This document shows, piece by piece, positions 11,707-24,600 of a stretch of DNA of 64,000 bases. Each line of letters opens with the position of its first letter. Positions within the stretch are counted from its first letter, which is position 1. This DNA comes from Caprella mutica (Eukaryota > Arthropoda > Malacostraca > Amphipoda > Caprellidae). A program made the translations under genes and the position numbers. The DNA is taken from assembly GCA_947561585.1 (NCBI GenBank), contig CANNZV010002504.1:62001-126000 (forward strand), written 5' to 3'. The notes under the pieces are model-generated. The model had not been told where the DNA came from. It worked only from the letters and a program-made list of their open reading frames with translations, and did not search any database.

Positions 11707-12653
11707 TGTTTAGAGGGCACACTTTGCTTAGAGGGTACACTTTGTTTAGAGGGTACACCTTTGTTTAGAGGGTACACTTTGTTTAGAGGGTACACTTTGT
11801 TTAGAGGGTACACTTTGTTTAGAGGGTACACTTTGTTTAGAGGGTACACTTTGCTTAGAGGGTACACTTTGTTTAGAGGGTACACTTTGTTTAGAGGGTA
11901 CACTTTGTTTAGAGGGTACACTTTGTTTAGAGGGTACACTTTGCTTAGAGGGTACACTTTGCTTAGAGGGTACACTTTGTTTAGAGGGTACACTTTGCTT
12001 AGAGGGTACACTTTGTTTAGAGGGTACACTTTGTTTAGAGGGTACACTTTGTTTAGAGGGTACACTTTGTTTAGAGGGTACACTTTGTTTAGAGGGTACA
12101 CTTTGCTTAGAGGGTACACTTTGTTTAGAGGGTACACTTTGCTTAGAGGGTACACTTTGTTTAGAGGGTACACTTTGTTTAGAGGGTACACTTTGTTTAG
12201 AGGGTACACTTTGTTTAGAGGGTACAATTTGTTTAGAGGGTACACTTTGCTTAGAGGGTACACTTTGTTTAGAGGGTACACTTTGTTTAGAGGGTACACT
12301 TTGTTTAGAGGGTACACTTTGTTTAGAGGGTACACTTTGCTTAGAGGGTACACTTTGTTTAGAGGGTACACTTTGTTTAGAGGGTACACTTTGTTTAGAG
12401 GGTACACTTTGTTTAGAGGGTACACTTTGTTTAGAGGGTACACTTTGTTTAGAGGGTACACTTTGCTTAGAGGGTACACTTTGTTTAGAGGGTACACTTT
12501 GTTTAGAGGGTACACTTTGTTTAGAGGGTACACTTTGTTTAGAGGGTACACTTTGTTTAGAGGGTACACTTTGTTTAGAGGGTACACTTTGTTTAGAGGG
12601 TACACTTTGCTTAGAGGGTACACTTTGTTTAGAGGGTACACTTTGTTTAGAGG
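11707..12653. repeat. 18-bp minisatellite, about 52 copies, open on both strands
   Basis: The unit is TTTAGAGGGTACACTTTG. Because 18 is a multiple of 3 and the unit lacks stops in the relevant frames, a 367-codon frame (11653-12756, LFRGYT repeats) is open on the plus strand and a 353-codon frame (11673-12734, KVYPLN repeats) on the minus strand. The commonest variation is TTT/CTT at one position, changing Phe to Leu on one strand and Asn to Ser on the other. A 19-bp unit near 11750 shifts the plus frame inside the array. There is no codon-level conservation, so I treat it as non-coding. Confidence 0.9.
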
Positions 12654-12756
12654 AGAAACTTCGTTATACTTAGGTATAAATTTTAGGATACCCATATTAT
12701 TTATATATTTTTTACAGGCTTTCAAACTTTTCAAATATGTATTTAATTTATTTTAA

Positions 12757-15180
12757 GGTTAATTGGTAATTGATACAAACGCATTATTTCGAACTCAGAA
12801 TAGGATTGAATTTAACAATTTTTTCCTTTTTGAATTAAAAATATATATTTCGATCAAGTATTTCCAATTTATTAATTATTCTACAACCATCAATTTCTCA
12901 TTTCAGTAATCACCAATGATTTATAAAATTACACTAAATATATAATGCATAGTTGGGATCAATTTTCATTTCTTGAAGCATTTCTTATTTTGAACCGAAG
13001 TCTGGTAACATGATATCTTGACTCTAAGTGTTTGCGTTTGAAAGGCTTTTCCTGTTTGTAACTGACAGGCCCTCACTATAACCTAAGGGTCGTAACTTTG
13101 GCCCCCGCACACGTGGTACCCATTTGCCGGCTACGTCCTGAACAGGAAAATAGTTTCTATGCCATCTCACTTACCAATTAACTATGTAATTTCTCTGTGT
13201 GTAAATTTTAAAGCTATTATTTTCAGCGAAAATATTTTTGGGCCATAAAAGAAAATCTTTTTTAGATCGAATAGTTATGTTAAATCATCATAGTACTAAT
13301 ATGGTAAAAAAATTGTATTGTAAATTGTAGTGAATTTTTTGATTCGATTAAAGGATTCATACTGTTTGTTATATGTTTTATTTAGGACGGTAGAATGATT
13401 TAATAATGATTTTTCATAACATACTCCTATCTATTTGCCAATAACTACCTATCAAATCTACTCGCAGCTTACCACCGACTGTCCTATATTTAGAATCTGT
13501 CTGCTACGCCGAAGCAGCGTATCGCAGACAGACTTTAATTATCCTACGGTTACTGTTATTTTATACTGTAGTGAGAAAACATGAACGCCAAAGGTCCCTT
13601 TCGCCGAATTTCCCCTCGTAAAAATGTATGGGAATGTTTAGATACATGCATATAGAAAGCTACTGGTTGTCTAATTGTTTACTTATATTTTCAAAACTGA
13701 TTACTTATGTGTAAGGATGAAATTATATTAGGTTTGAAATTTGTATACAGACACTATCACAACTTAGTCTGGTAAAGTCTCGTACAAACTGATATAATTT
13801 AAATAAGTCATACCAATGTGTTAAAAATGGCTAAGACCTCTAGAATTAATATATAGAAGACGGAATCTCGATTTCGCAAAATCCTATCAAAATTCAAAGA
13901 CAGTTTAACTGGTTGCAATTACGTAGACTATTGTTAATCATAGCCCTTTCACAGTGTTTTGAAAGTATATTCTCATTCATTTGATATGGATTTCAAAATG
14001 ACTTTGATGTGGCTTCATCATATTGTTACAGAAAGAATGTCCTATTTTATTTGTGTCATCCTCCTTGACCAACTTTCTACCATATATAGATGCCAAACGT
14101 TACAATGCAAAGGAGATGTTGATAACGTTAATTAGAACAATTTGGTATCTCGAGGACAGTACAGAATGGTATCTGGAGTGGATCTAACTTTCTAACCTAA
14201 AAAAATAACAGATAAGACCTGTTGTTGTGACCTTATTCGAATTGGATGAGTGACGCAACTATACAGATTTTTGGAATTTTAGAGGTGATTCTACAAAGAG
14301 GTTTCTAAATACAACGGTTTATAATATAAAGCTAAAAGGATAGTTAAAGACGACTAAATTACGTTCTAAGCGCCTAAACTAACTAGCAATAAGGTGAAGA
14401 TAATCTAGAACTCTGAATCGATAGCACTGCATAAATTTTAGAACATCGATATAGGTACTAGTTGCTAACTAAGTTATTTATTTATGGATGTTCAATAGAA
14501 AATATCAGTATTATCATAAACCACTTGTAAGATAGTGTTTATCATTAGCGTCAGTAATAGTAATCAATACGATAAAGAATAGTCATCATTGTCTGGTGTC
14601 TGTGTGGTAGAGTTTCATTTTCATTAGCGGTGCTTCTTTTGAAACTTGACTGTATTCTTACATTCCAATTTCTCTTTTGCGACCACGCCATTTATTGCTA
14701 CCAAATAATCTGAGAGTGTCACTAACTGAACATATTTCGTATAAAAATCTGACACTTTTTTAAACTAAATATTGTAATGCTGAAAAACAAAATGCATTGT
14801 ATGTACTTTTCCTATATCCGAAACTTCATCTGCTTCTGAATTAAGCAGCACTCAAAATAGCCATTTCTTGGTTTATTTGAATATTCTTTGATTCAATCTA
14901 TTGTAATTTAGATTTTATGTCATCCTATTTTCATCAAATAACACATTCAGAAGGAATTAGGTGGATTCATAGACAGGTCAGAATATTTTTAGACGTGATG
15001 AGAAGCTAAATCCTAGCTTTAACCTAATCCCTATCGAATGTATTTTCTTTCAGTTGGTAGGCAACACTTTATCACGACGAGAAACGAAAAACGGAATTTT
15101 TGAATTGTTTCTTTTCTTACCTTCTCCTTTAGATTTCCAAAATACCTATCTAACTACTTTATGATTTGAATCTGATGGTT
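12757..15180. other. Intergenic stretch upstream of nidogen
   Basis: There is no credible ORF or tandem array. A higher-GC island at 13060-13150 and a strong hairpin at 13494-13533 are the only structured segments I see. The rest is AT-rich, mixed-complexity sequence. Confidence 0.45.
13494..13533. other. Strong stem-loop
   Basis: The left arm TCTGTCTGC-TACGC pairs with GCGTA-(TC)-GCAGACAGA across a CGAAGCA loop, giving 14 base pairs with one 2-nt bulge. It stands in unique sequence between the minisatellite and the nidogen gene. It could be an RNA hairpin or a small inverted repeat; no known RNA family is recognised. Confidence 0.5.
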
Positions 15181-15590
15181 CAACTGTTACTGAAATATTT
15201 AACCCCTTTTTCCCTTTAACAGAAAATAATATATAATTGCCTCAGTCATCACCACTGGGTTTCGAGTGTCTTCAGAGAGAGAGACCGAACTCTTATCTCT
15301 GCTATCAGATAAGAAAATTGTGATCATTGGGTCAATTGATGACCACTCTAGCTTTAGTGTTTCTAGCCCATTGCTTGACATACTTTATGCTGATTGGACT
15401 GACGGTTCGAGGGGCATATACGGGCATCTTGAATTGGCAGTAGTTAGCTAGGCACATTTAAACAATTGACTCCCCCTAGTGCGTACGCTCAAGCGGGTAC
15501 CTAGTAATCAGAATGAATGGTCTTCACTAGTTGATATTATTTGTGAGCTTTCATTTGTAACACCATTTACTTTATAATTCATAGAAGGTG

Positions 15591-15620
15591 TATATAAAAT
15601 ATAGTTACTTTTTCCAGTGA
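15591..15620 (+). promoter_or_regulatory. Candidate nidogen core promoter
   Basis: A TATATAAAAT box starts at 15591, with an initiator-like TTCCAGTGA about 25 bp downstream (15611-15619). This would give a 5' UTR of roughly 70 nt before the ATG at 15686. The start context is CAAAATG. There is no experimental support in the sequence. Confidence 0.45.
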
Positions 15621-15685
15621 TAATCTAATCTGTATCCAAAGAGTGCAACTTACTATTTGAAATAAGGATTTTTAGAATAACAAAA

Positions 15686-18600
15686 ATGCCTCAACCAGGC
15701 ATATCGTATTTGCTGGTTGCCACACTCTTGATCCTGGTTTCAAATTGTGGTGGTCAGACGAGCGGCAGCAGACTCTACGAGTTCGGTGAAGAGTTCGGAG
15801 ATACTCGCTTGACTTCGGCTGATGAAGGCTCGTCTCCTGAAATCAACCTACGAACAACTTTTGTGTATTACGGACAGAACTACAACTCCCTTTTTGTGAG
15901 TACTTGTCTTCTGTACAATTTTGACTGGAATATTTTATATTTCTTTAGATACTGAAGATAAATTAGGTCTTAAATAGAGTATATATATCAGAAAATAACA
16001 TACAGCTCTGATGAATATTAATGCATGATAATTTTGCTTTATTCCTTTAGTGATCATATTTAATGGGATTGAAAAGCTTGAAATGAGAATAAAAAGCTTG
16101 AAATGAGAATAAAAAGCTTGAAATGAGAATGAAAAGCTTGAAATGAGAATAAAAAGCTTGAAATGAGAATGAAAAGCTTGAAATGAGAATGAAAAGCTTG
16201 AAATGAGAATAAAAAGCTTGAAATGAGAATGAAAAGCTTGAAATGAGAATGAAAAGCTTGAAATGAGAATGAATAGCTTGAAATGAGAATGAAAAGCTTG
16301 AAATGAGAATGAAAAGCTTGAAATGAGAATGAATAGCTTGAAATGAGAATGAAAAGCTTGAAATGAGAATGAATAGCTTGAAATGAGAATGAATAGCTTG
16401 AAATGAGAATGAAAAGCTTGAAATGAGAATGAAAAGCTTGAAATGAGAATGAAAAGCTTGAAATGAGAATGAAAAGCTTAAAATGAGAATGAAAAGCTTG
16501 AAATGAGAATGAAAAGCTTAAAATGAGAATGAAAAGCTTGAAATGAGAATGAAAAGCTTGAAATGAGAATGAAAAGCTTGAAATGAGCATGAAAAGCTTA
16601 AAATGAGAATGAAAAGCTTGAAATGAGAATGAAAAGCTTGAAATGAGAATGAAAAGCTTGAAATGAGAATGAAAAGCTTAAAATGAGAATGAAAAGCTTG
16701 AAATGAGAATGAAAAGCTTGAAATGAGAATGAAAAGCTTAAAATGAGAATGAAAAGCTTGAAATGAGTATGAAAAGCTTGAAATGAGAATGAAAAGCTTG
16801 AAATGAGAATGGAAAGCTTGAAATGAGAATGAAAAGCTTGAAATGAGAATGAAAGGCTTGAAATGAGAATGAAAAGCTTGAAATGAGAATGAAAAGCTTG
16901 AAATGAGAATGAAAAGCTTGAAATGAGAATGAATAGCTTGAAATGAGAATGAAAAGCTTGAAATGAGAATGAAAAGCTTGAAATGAGAATGAATAGCTTG
17001 AAATGAGAATGAAAAGCTTGAAATGAGAATGAATAGCTTGAAATGAGAATGAAAAGCTTGAAATGAGAATGAAAAGCTTGAAATGGGAATGAAAAGCTTG
17101 AAATGAGAATAAAAAGCTTGAAATGAGAATGAAAAGCTTGAAATGAGAATGAAAAGCTTGAAATGAGAATGAAAAGCTTGAAATGAGAATGAAAAGCTTA
17201 AAATGAGAATGAAAAGCTTGAAATGAGAATGAAAAGCTTAAAATGAGAATGAAAAGCTTGAAATGAGAATGAAAAGCTTGAAATGAGAATGAAAAGCTTG
17301 AAATGAGCATGAAAAGCTTAAAATGAGAATGAAAAGCTTGAAATGAGAATGAAAAGCTTGAAATGAGAATGAAAAGCTTGAAATGAGAATGAAAAGCTTG
17401 AAATGAGAATGAAAAGCTTGAAATGAGAAAGAAAAGCTTGAAATGAGAATGAAAAGCTTGAAATGAGAATGAAAAGCTTGAAATGAGAGAGAAAAGCTTA
17501 AAATGAGAATAAAAAGCTTGAAATGAGAATGAAAAGCTTAATATGAGAATGAAAAGCTTGAAATGAGAATGAAAAGCTTAAAATGAGAATGAAAAGCTTG
17601 AAATGAGTATGAAAAGCTTGAAATGAGAATGAAAAGCTTGAAATGAGAATGAAAAGCTTGAAATGAGAATGAAAAGCTTGAAATGAGAATGAAAAGCTTA
17701 AAATGAGAATAAAAAGCTTAAAATGAGAATGAAAAGCTTAAAATGAGAATGAAAAGCTTGAAATGAGTATGAAAAGCTTGAAATGAGAATGAAAAGCTTG
17801 AAATGAGAATGAAAAGCTTGAAATGAGAATGAAAAGCTTGAAATGAGAATGAAAAGCTTGAAATGAGAAAGAAAAGCTTAAAATGAGAATAAAAAGCTTG
17901 AAATGAGAATGAAAAGCTTGAAATGAGAATGAAAAGCTTGAAATGAGAATGAAAAGCTTGAAATGAGAAAGAAAAGCTTGAAATGAGAATGAAAAGCTTG
18001 AAATGAGAATGAAAAGCTTGAAATGAGAAAGAAAAGCTTAAAATGAGAATAAAAAGCTTGAAATGAGAATGAAAAGCTTGAAATGAGAATGAAAAGCTTG
18101 AAATGAGAATGAAAAGCTTGAAATGAGAATGAAAAGCTTGAAATGAGAAAGAAAAGCTTAAAATGAGAATAAAAAGCTTGAAATGAGAATGAAAGGCTTG
18201 AAATGAGAATGAAAAGCTTGAAATGAGAATAAAAAGCTTGAAATGAGAATAAAAAGCTTGAAATGAGAATGAAAAGCTTGAAATGAGAATAAAAAGCTTG
18301 AAATGAGAATAAAAAGCTTGAAATGAGAATGAAAAGCTTGAAATGAGAATGAAAAGCTTGAAATGAGAATGAAAAGCTTGAAATGAGAATGAAAAGCTTG
18401 AAATGAGAATGAAAAGCTTGAAATGAGAATGAAAAGCTTGAAATGAGAATGAAAAGCTTGAAATGAGAATGAAAAGCTTGAAATGAGAATGAAAAGCTTG
18501 AAATGAGAATGAAAAGCTTGAAATGAGAATGAAAAGCTTGAAATGAGAATGAAAAGCTTGAAATGAGAATGAAAAGCTTGAAATGAGAATGAAAAGCTTG

Positions 18601-21600
18601 AAATGAGAATGAAAAGCTTGAAATGAGAAAGAAAAGCTTAAAATGAGAATAAAAAGCTTGAAATGAGAATGAAAAGCTTGAAATGAGAATGAAAAGCTTG
18701 AAATGAGAATGAAAAGCTTGAAATGAGAATGAAAAGCTTGAAATGAGAATAAAAAGCTTGAAATGAGAATGAAAAGCTTGAAATGAGAATGAAAAGCTTG
18801 AAATGAGAATGAAAAGCTTGAAATGAGAATGAAAAGTTTAAAATGAGAATGAAAGCTGATTTAGTGAACGATAATGGGTTAAGTTATCAACGTTTAAAAT
18901 AAGTATATAGTTGCCATAAATTTAATTAAAGTTTTACAAGGTCATGTTGATTTTTTCAAACTTTAGTTTTTCCCTACTTTTGCATTGTTCGGAAAAAATT
19001 TGTTTTCAATTTCACTTACTGGTGATTTAACGATCCTATTTTAGGGACGACTATCATAAAGACATTTTCTTACTTTTCGGATTCTCAAATTAAACTATAA
19101 TGATTTATGAATAAAATGATATCTTCAATATCATACTTCTGACAAATAAATTTCAAATTTATAGATGCAGAACATACGAAAATGTTAAAAATGAAAAACA
19201 ATTTTTTATTCAAATTTTTTAAATATAATAAATAAATAATATTATTGTTTACTTAATTTAAAGTGAATGGTAGTAGTCAATTATTGGGGTGAGGAGGTAA
19301 ATTTAATAAACATTATATTTAGGGTTGTGACAATATACTTTTTAAATCAAACATCTTAAGAATATCATAGACGAAACGAAATGAAATTATACCGAATTAT
19401 ACTATAACTATTCAATACTATAATATTTCAGGATTTATGATTCTAGAAGCATATGGTCACAACCCAAATTCTAACTATATATTGCTATATCTTATAATCA
19501 ACTAACTAATATAAAATATTCTATATTCCAGGTGAATGTGAATGGCTTCATTTCTTTCCTGACGGAGATCCCCTCTTTCTTCAACGTTCAGTTCCCTTTG
19601 GATTACCCAATCATCGCCGCCCTTTACTCTGACGTAGACACGTCCTACCAAGGAAATGTCTGGTACAGGTACGTACTTTAATTAACCCTATGTGGCTTAA
19701 TGGTTAATGTCCTAGCATTACATCAACCATATTAACCCTATGTGGCATAATGGTTAATGACCTAGCATTACATCAATCATATTAACCCTATGTGGCATAA
19801 TGGTTAATAACCTAGCATTACATCAACCATAATGTTAAATGTTCTAGCATTTCATCAACCATATCAACCCGATCCAATGTGTCAACCAAAATGTATCCAC
19901 TGCCATTGAATATAAGTGCTATGCATAATTCATTAATTAATCTACGTACTTATGGTACCAATATATTATGCATTTTATCGTAAAATTATGAATAATGCAG
20001 ATTCAAGGCAGTGTGTACAATTTCGGTTGACACACTATATGCCGTAATGTTGATTTTAGGAAACAAACCGCTTAAAGCTTATTATGCATTTGAATAAACA
20101 ATCACCATTAACATTTTCCAAGCTCAGCTGCACAGTGTTGCTTTGAAGCAACAATGACAAAAATTTTATTTTTTGATATTTAACAATAATCATATCAGGA
20201 CTTTCTTAGATATATTTTACCAATAAATATATCTCACACAGAGTTAAAATCATTCATAAGTATTTAGGCGAGCATCCTATTTATTAAATTAAACTTTTTT
20301 TATGGTAAGAATCTTTTCATGATAATGTTTAAAATTACAAAAATGGTCGAGAAAACAAACGTTATTTTTGTTACATTTTAATATGAAATTGGGAGAAATT
20401 AAAGTTACCATCGTTAATGATGATTCAATGAAAAGGAAACCTCTCAATATATTCAATAAGCGACAACATTAAATTAAACAAGAATTGAAAATAATTATAT
20501 TTACATAATATTTTTTCATATTTGGCTTTATCGAAAGAGGTGTTATTTATTTACCTAATCAACAATTTACTTTTTTATTTCGCAGGGAGACATCCGATCC
20601 TAACACTGTGTTCAGACTCAAGTCCGAACTTACTCAACACTTCGATTCAGCTTCCGATTTCAATCCAACGAATGTCTTCATCGCGACTTGGGACAAAGTG
20701 ACAGCTTTCAGCAAGAAACAGAAAGATAAGGTATCAATTGACTGCAGTTAATCCTTGATATTTAAAACAGTGAAACATTCTATTGAACGATGAAAGAAAA
20801 TGTCCAGTATTGTCATTTCGATAGCGTGGTAGCAACCTACCTACTTGTTAATACTGAGATTTAGTGTGATTTACCTTCCTAAATTTGATTTGGAGTCGAA
20901 ATCTATAAAACAATAGAACTCCTTTATAATGAATTCCTCTATAGTGAATGTAGTATCCTGAGTAATGAACTAACCTGTATAGTGAATAAATTTTCTTTAG
21001 TCTATCAAGAATGGCCATCAAGTTTAGAAAACTAAGGGCCTTTTTATGGTAGACTAAAGAAAATGTCTTCACTATAGGGAGTAGCTCATCAATATAGGGT
21101 TGTGACAATATGCGTATAAAATCATCGATCCTAAAAATATCATAGACGAATTGAATTAAAGACTATTGAATCGTTTTAAACCAGTGCTATACAGTATTCG
21201 ATACCATTTCATTTAGTTTCGTCTATGGTATTCTTAAGATCTATTATTTCAAGTGCATATTGTCACAACCCTACTCATAACTAATAACTCTAATATTCAC
21301 TATACAGGATTTCCTAATGAAGAAGTACTATTATACTATTTTCTCCAGGTGAACTCTTACCAACTGGTCCTGGCTACGGATGGCAGAGAGTCTTATGTTA
21401 TTGTTCTCTATGAAAACAGAGGTAAAGAAGAATTCTTTATATCAAAAAGATTTATTAGCTACTAGGTATATCAAATTTGTTCTAATCTTGGTATTATCTA
21501 AGATTAAGTAGTTCGTGAGTAGTATACAGAATATCATGTGACGTTTACTTAGTTATCACTTAATGATTGCAGGAAAAAAATTGCGTAGAATTTCTATACA

Positions 21601-24600
21601 ATATCCATATATACTTTATCTACATTAACATTATTGACTGTTGACAGGTATTCAATGGTTGAGAGGTCAAGGTAAGAACCCTAGTTTACCCGATGCGTTG
21701 GCTCAAGCAGGGTTCATATCAGGTGACGGACGCATGAAACTCATTCGAGGATCTGGTCAAGATCAAGTTAGAAATCTTGACAGGTAGGGAGAGGTTAAAT
21801 TTTTGATCATACCGTGAAACATCAATAGATGATTATTTAATCTTTGAAATTCTCATATTTCACATCTAGATGGAGCAATGTTGGCAAACCTGGCGTTTGG
21901 ATGTTCAGAGTTGGACAAATTGACAGAATTGGTAAGTTTTATTATAAAACCGATATGAAAAATTGAATAACTTTTATTAACTTCAACACAGCTGATATTG
22001 AGGAGGTTATTATCCTAGCTGCTTTATCCAAATTATGTTTTTTATTTGGTTCATATATTACTGATTAATTCCTTCAGAAGTAAATTGAATTAAATAAAAC
22101 GCATATGTAAGTTATTTTGATATTATCTTGTTGATGATTTCTGGCGGAAAAGAAGCCCCTTATAATAATTTGGGTTACATTCGTGACTTCATTTCGAATG
22201 TTTCAGAGAACGTTGAAGAGCCCGAAATGAAAGAAGAGAAAATGGAGGACAGGTCTTGCAGTGTGGGTGGTTTGATGTGCCATTCCATCGCCTCATGCGT
22301 TGACTACTCTCCTGGATTCTGCTGCCAGTGTCCATCGGACTATATTGGAAATGGACTTAACTGCATCAAAGGAAGTTCGTAAAGCCTTTAAACACAATTT
22401 AGTTAATAACCAACATCATTATTTTGGATAAATGGAAACTTTGGTTTTTATTCCACTTTTTGATTAGACTATTCAATCTTCACTGGATAAATCTCGTTTT
22501 CGTTCTTTGAAACTTGTCGTTTCTCCAAGTTGGTATTGGACGAGTTCTTTATTCGAGATTTAAGTAACTGAGTTTTTCATCTAACCTGAACGCAATTCTA
22601 TCCAGATGAGCCCATACGAGTTACTGGTAAAGTCATCGGCGACCTCAACGGAGTGGTTCTACCAGAAGCTGATCTGCATTCTTACGTTCTAACATCCGAA
22701 GGAAGAACCTACACCGCTGTGTCGAGAATTCACAAGGTACAAAAGTATTTCTTGATTTGCTATGAACTTCGGCTTTAAAATTCTAGTCTTATTTCTAGAT
22801 TCTAGCTCCCAATATTTGAGCTATAATTTTCGATAAACTTATCGAAACAAAATTTAACTTTACTCTAATGTAGTTGCTCTTAGCATTTTTGTTTTTTATA
22901 TTTTCTATGTAAAATAACAATCAGACGTATTATTATGAATTCAACTAGTATTGTAATTCCTATCCATTATTTCAATTTCTTCATCAATTCAGAAAAGCGA
23001 TGAACTATCAAAATATGAATAATTTTTGTATATGATTTTTTACAAGAATTGTTATAATGGAATCTTCTTATTTTTGATGCACATTTTGATTACTGACTCA
23101 AATTGACCTTATCCGTTCAATTTTATATATTCTGGGATTAAAAACTTGTTTATTGACTATTTTATGCTCTGTACTTTCAGAACCAAGGCTACGACATGCA
23201 AGTTCTCATCCCAATCAGCACTGGAATATCCTGGTTGTTCTCCAAACCTTCGGCCGGTGTCCCTAACGGATTCAGTCGAACAGGAGGAGTTATGAACAGG
23301 ACTGTCACCCTAGACTTCCCACAGACAGGACATAGCGCTTCTGTTCAACAAACATTTACAGTAAGAAAATAAACGCATTTTAAATTAATAAAATGTTCTT
23401 CGTATAATTGATCATGTTTTTGATTTTGTCTATTTGTACACATTTTTTATTAGATTTGTGATATGTTTTCTTTCATTTTCTACGTAATTAATATTAGTCT
23501 GTGATTTCTTCTTATTTATCTGTCACATATATTTTCATTAGTTCAAATCAATGTCAAATTTGAACTATGACATATGTTTTTAAATAGAAAAGTATCGTTA
23601 CAATTTTTTTTATTATGTTAAAAATATTTTTGGTGCCATTTTTTAGTAAGGTAATTTATTTACAATATTTCACTAAATTTAGGAACAATAATTCCGTAAA
23701 TAAATATAAGGAAAACTCTACATTGAAATGTTCCCACCCGATAAAAATGATTATACAATCACTGCTCTACTAACCATGTTTAACATTGTGTTCTGGCAGG
23801 GCTTGGACGTGTTCGAGTATGTCCAAGTTAAAACAGTTATCGCTGGTACACTCCCTACTGTACCTGACGAGGCGAAGATAGAAATCAACCCCTTCGTTGA
23901 GGAGTACACCAAAGTGAAGCCTGGTGAGAATTAGTGCTCTTTGTTAGTGTAATTAAATTGCATAGAGATAACAAATATTTATAGTAGATGATATGTTTCG
24001 GAAAGATTGTATATTTTTCGAAGTTTCACTCCAGTAGTTGTTGAAATCAATGTCAGTTTTGAAAACCTCACCAAATAATTGAAACCTCTTATGTTTTTGA
24101 CCTTTAAATCTTACTATCATGTATACAATTACAGTGAAGCTCGTGAGTTATGAAGTATTGGTCACTTCATAACTCAGTGCCACTTCATATCTCTTGTGCA
24201 CTAGACCGTTTTCTATGATAGAGAATCTGGTCATTGCAGAATAACTATGACATAATTCTTGGCGTTTATCATTTTCTATGATTTAATTAACCATAGAAAC
24301 CTACTTCATAACTCGAGTGCTTCATAACTTCGGAACTTTACTGTACTTTGTTTTAAAATATCCATCCTATTGAAATTTTATATAATTTCTTTAATTCTTA
24401 TAGTAAATCTCTAAATAGGAATAATAATATATCTATACTGGTATGACCAATTGACCATCTTATAACCTGCTCTTCATCAGGTCAATTACGTGCCCGGTCA
24501 AACCGCGTGTACAAGCTGCAAGGACCACAACAACTGGAGACTCCTTTTCAAGTCGAAACTACCATAGACTTTGATGAGTGTGAGGACATTCCAGAGGGAG

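Larger units (their letters stand above)
15686..21931 (+). other. Ndg: Nidogen exons 1-6: signal peptide and NIDO domain
   Basis: Exon 1 encodes a hydrophobic signal peptide (residues 1 to about 23, YLLVATLLILVSNCG) and the start of the NIDO domain (FVYYGQNYNSLF). Exons 2-6 complete it through residue ~254: VNVNGFISF, then ALYSDVDT, FIATWDKV, VLYENRGIQWLRGQ, AQAGFISGDG, and SNVGKPGVWMFRVGQI at the end. These are the hallmark NIDO motifs in the usual order. Intron 1 (3.6 kb) is long because of a minisatellite. Confidence 0.9.

Noticed and set aside
11653..12756. 367-codon plus-strand frame and 353-codon minus-strand frame
   Set aside because: Both are by-products of an 18-bp tandem array; variants are non-silent on both strands and the array itself shifts frame at a 19-bp unit.
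15199..15451. Overlapping ~60-codon ORFs on both strands just upstream of nidogen
   Set aside because: No recognisable motif and no supporting splice structure; the stretch is GC-richer but may simply be promoter-proximal DNA. An upstream non-coding exon cannot be excluded.
16060..17310. 176- and 190-codon minus-strand frames of FKLFILISS-like repeats
   Set aside because: They arise from the 20-bp intronic minisatellite read in 60-bp cycles; they start and stop at random variant units.
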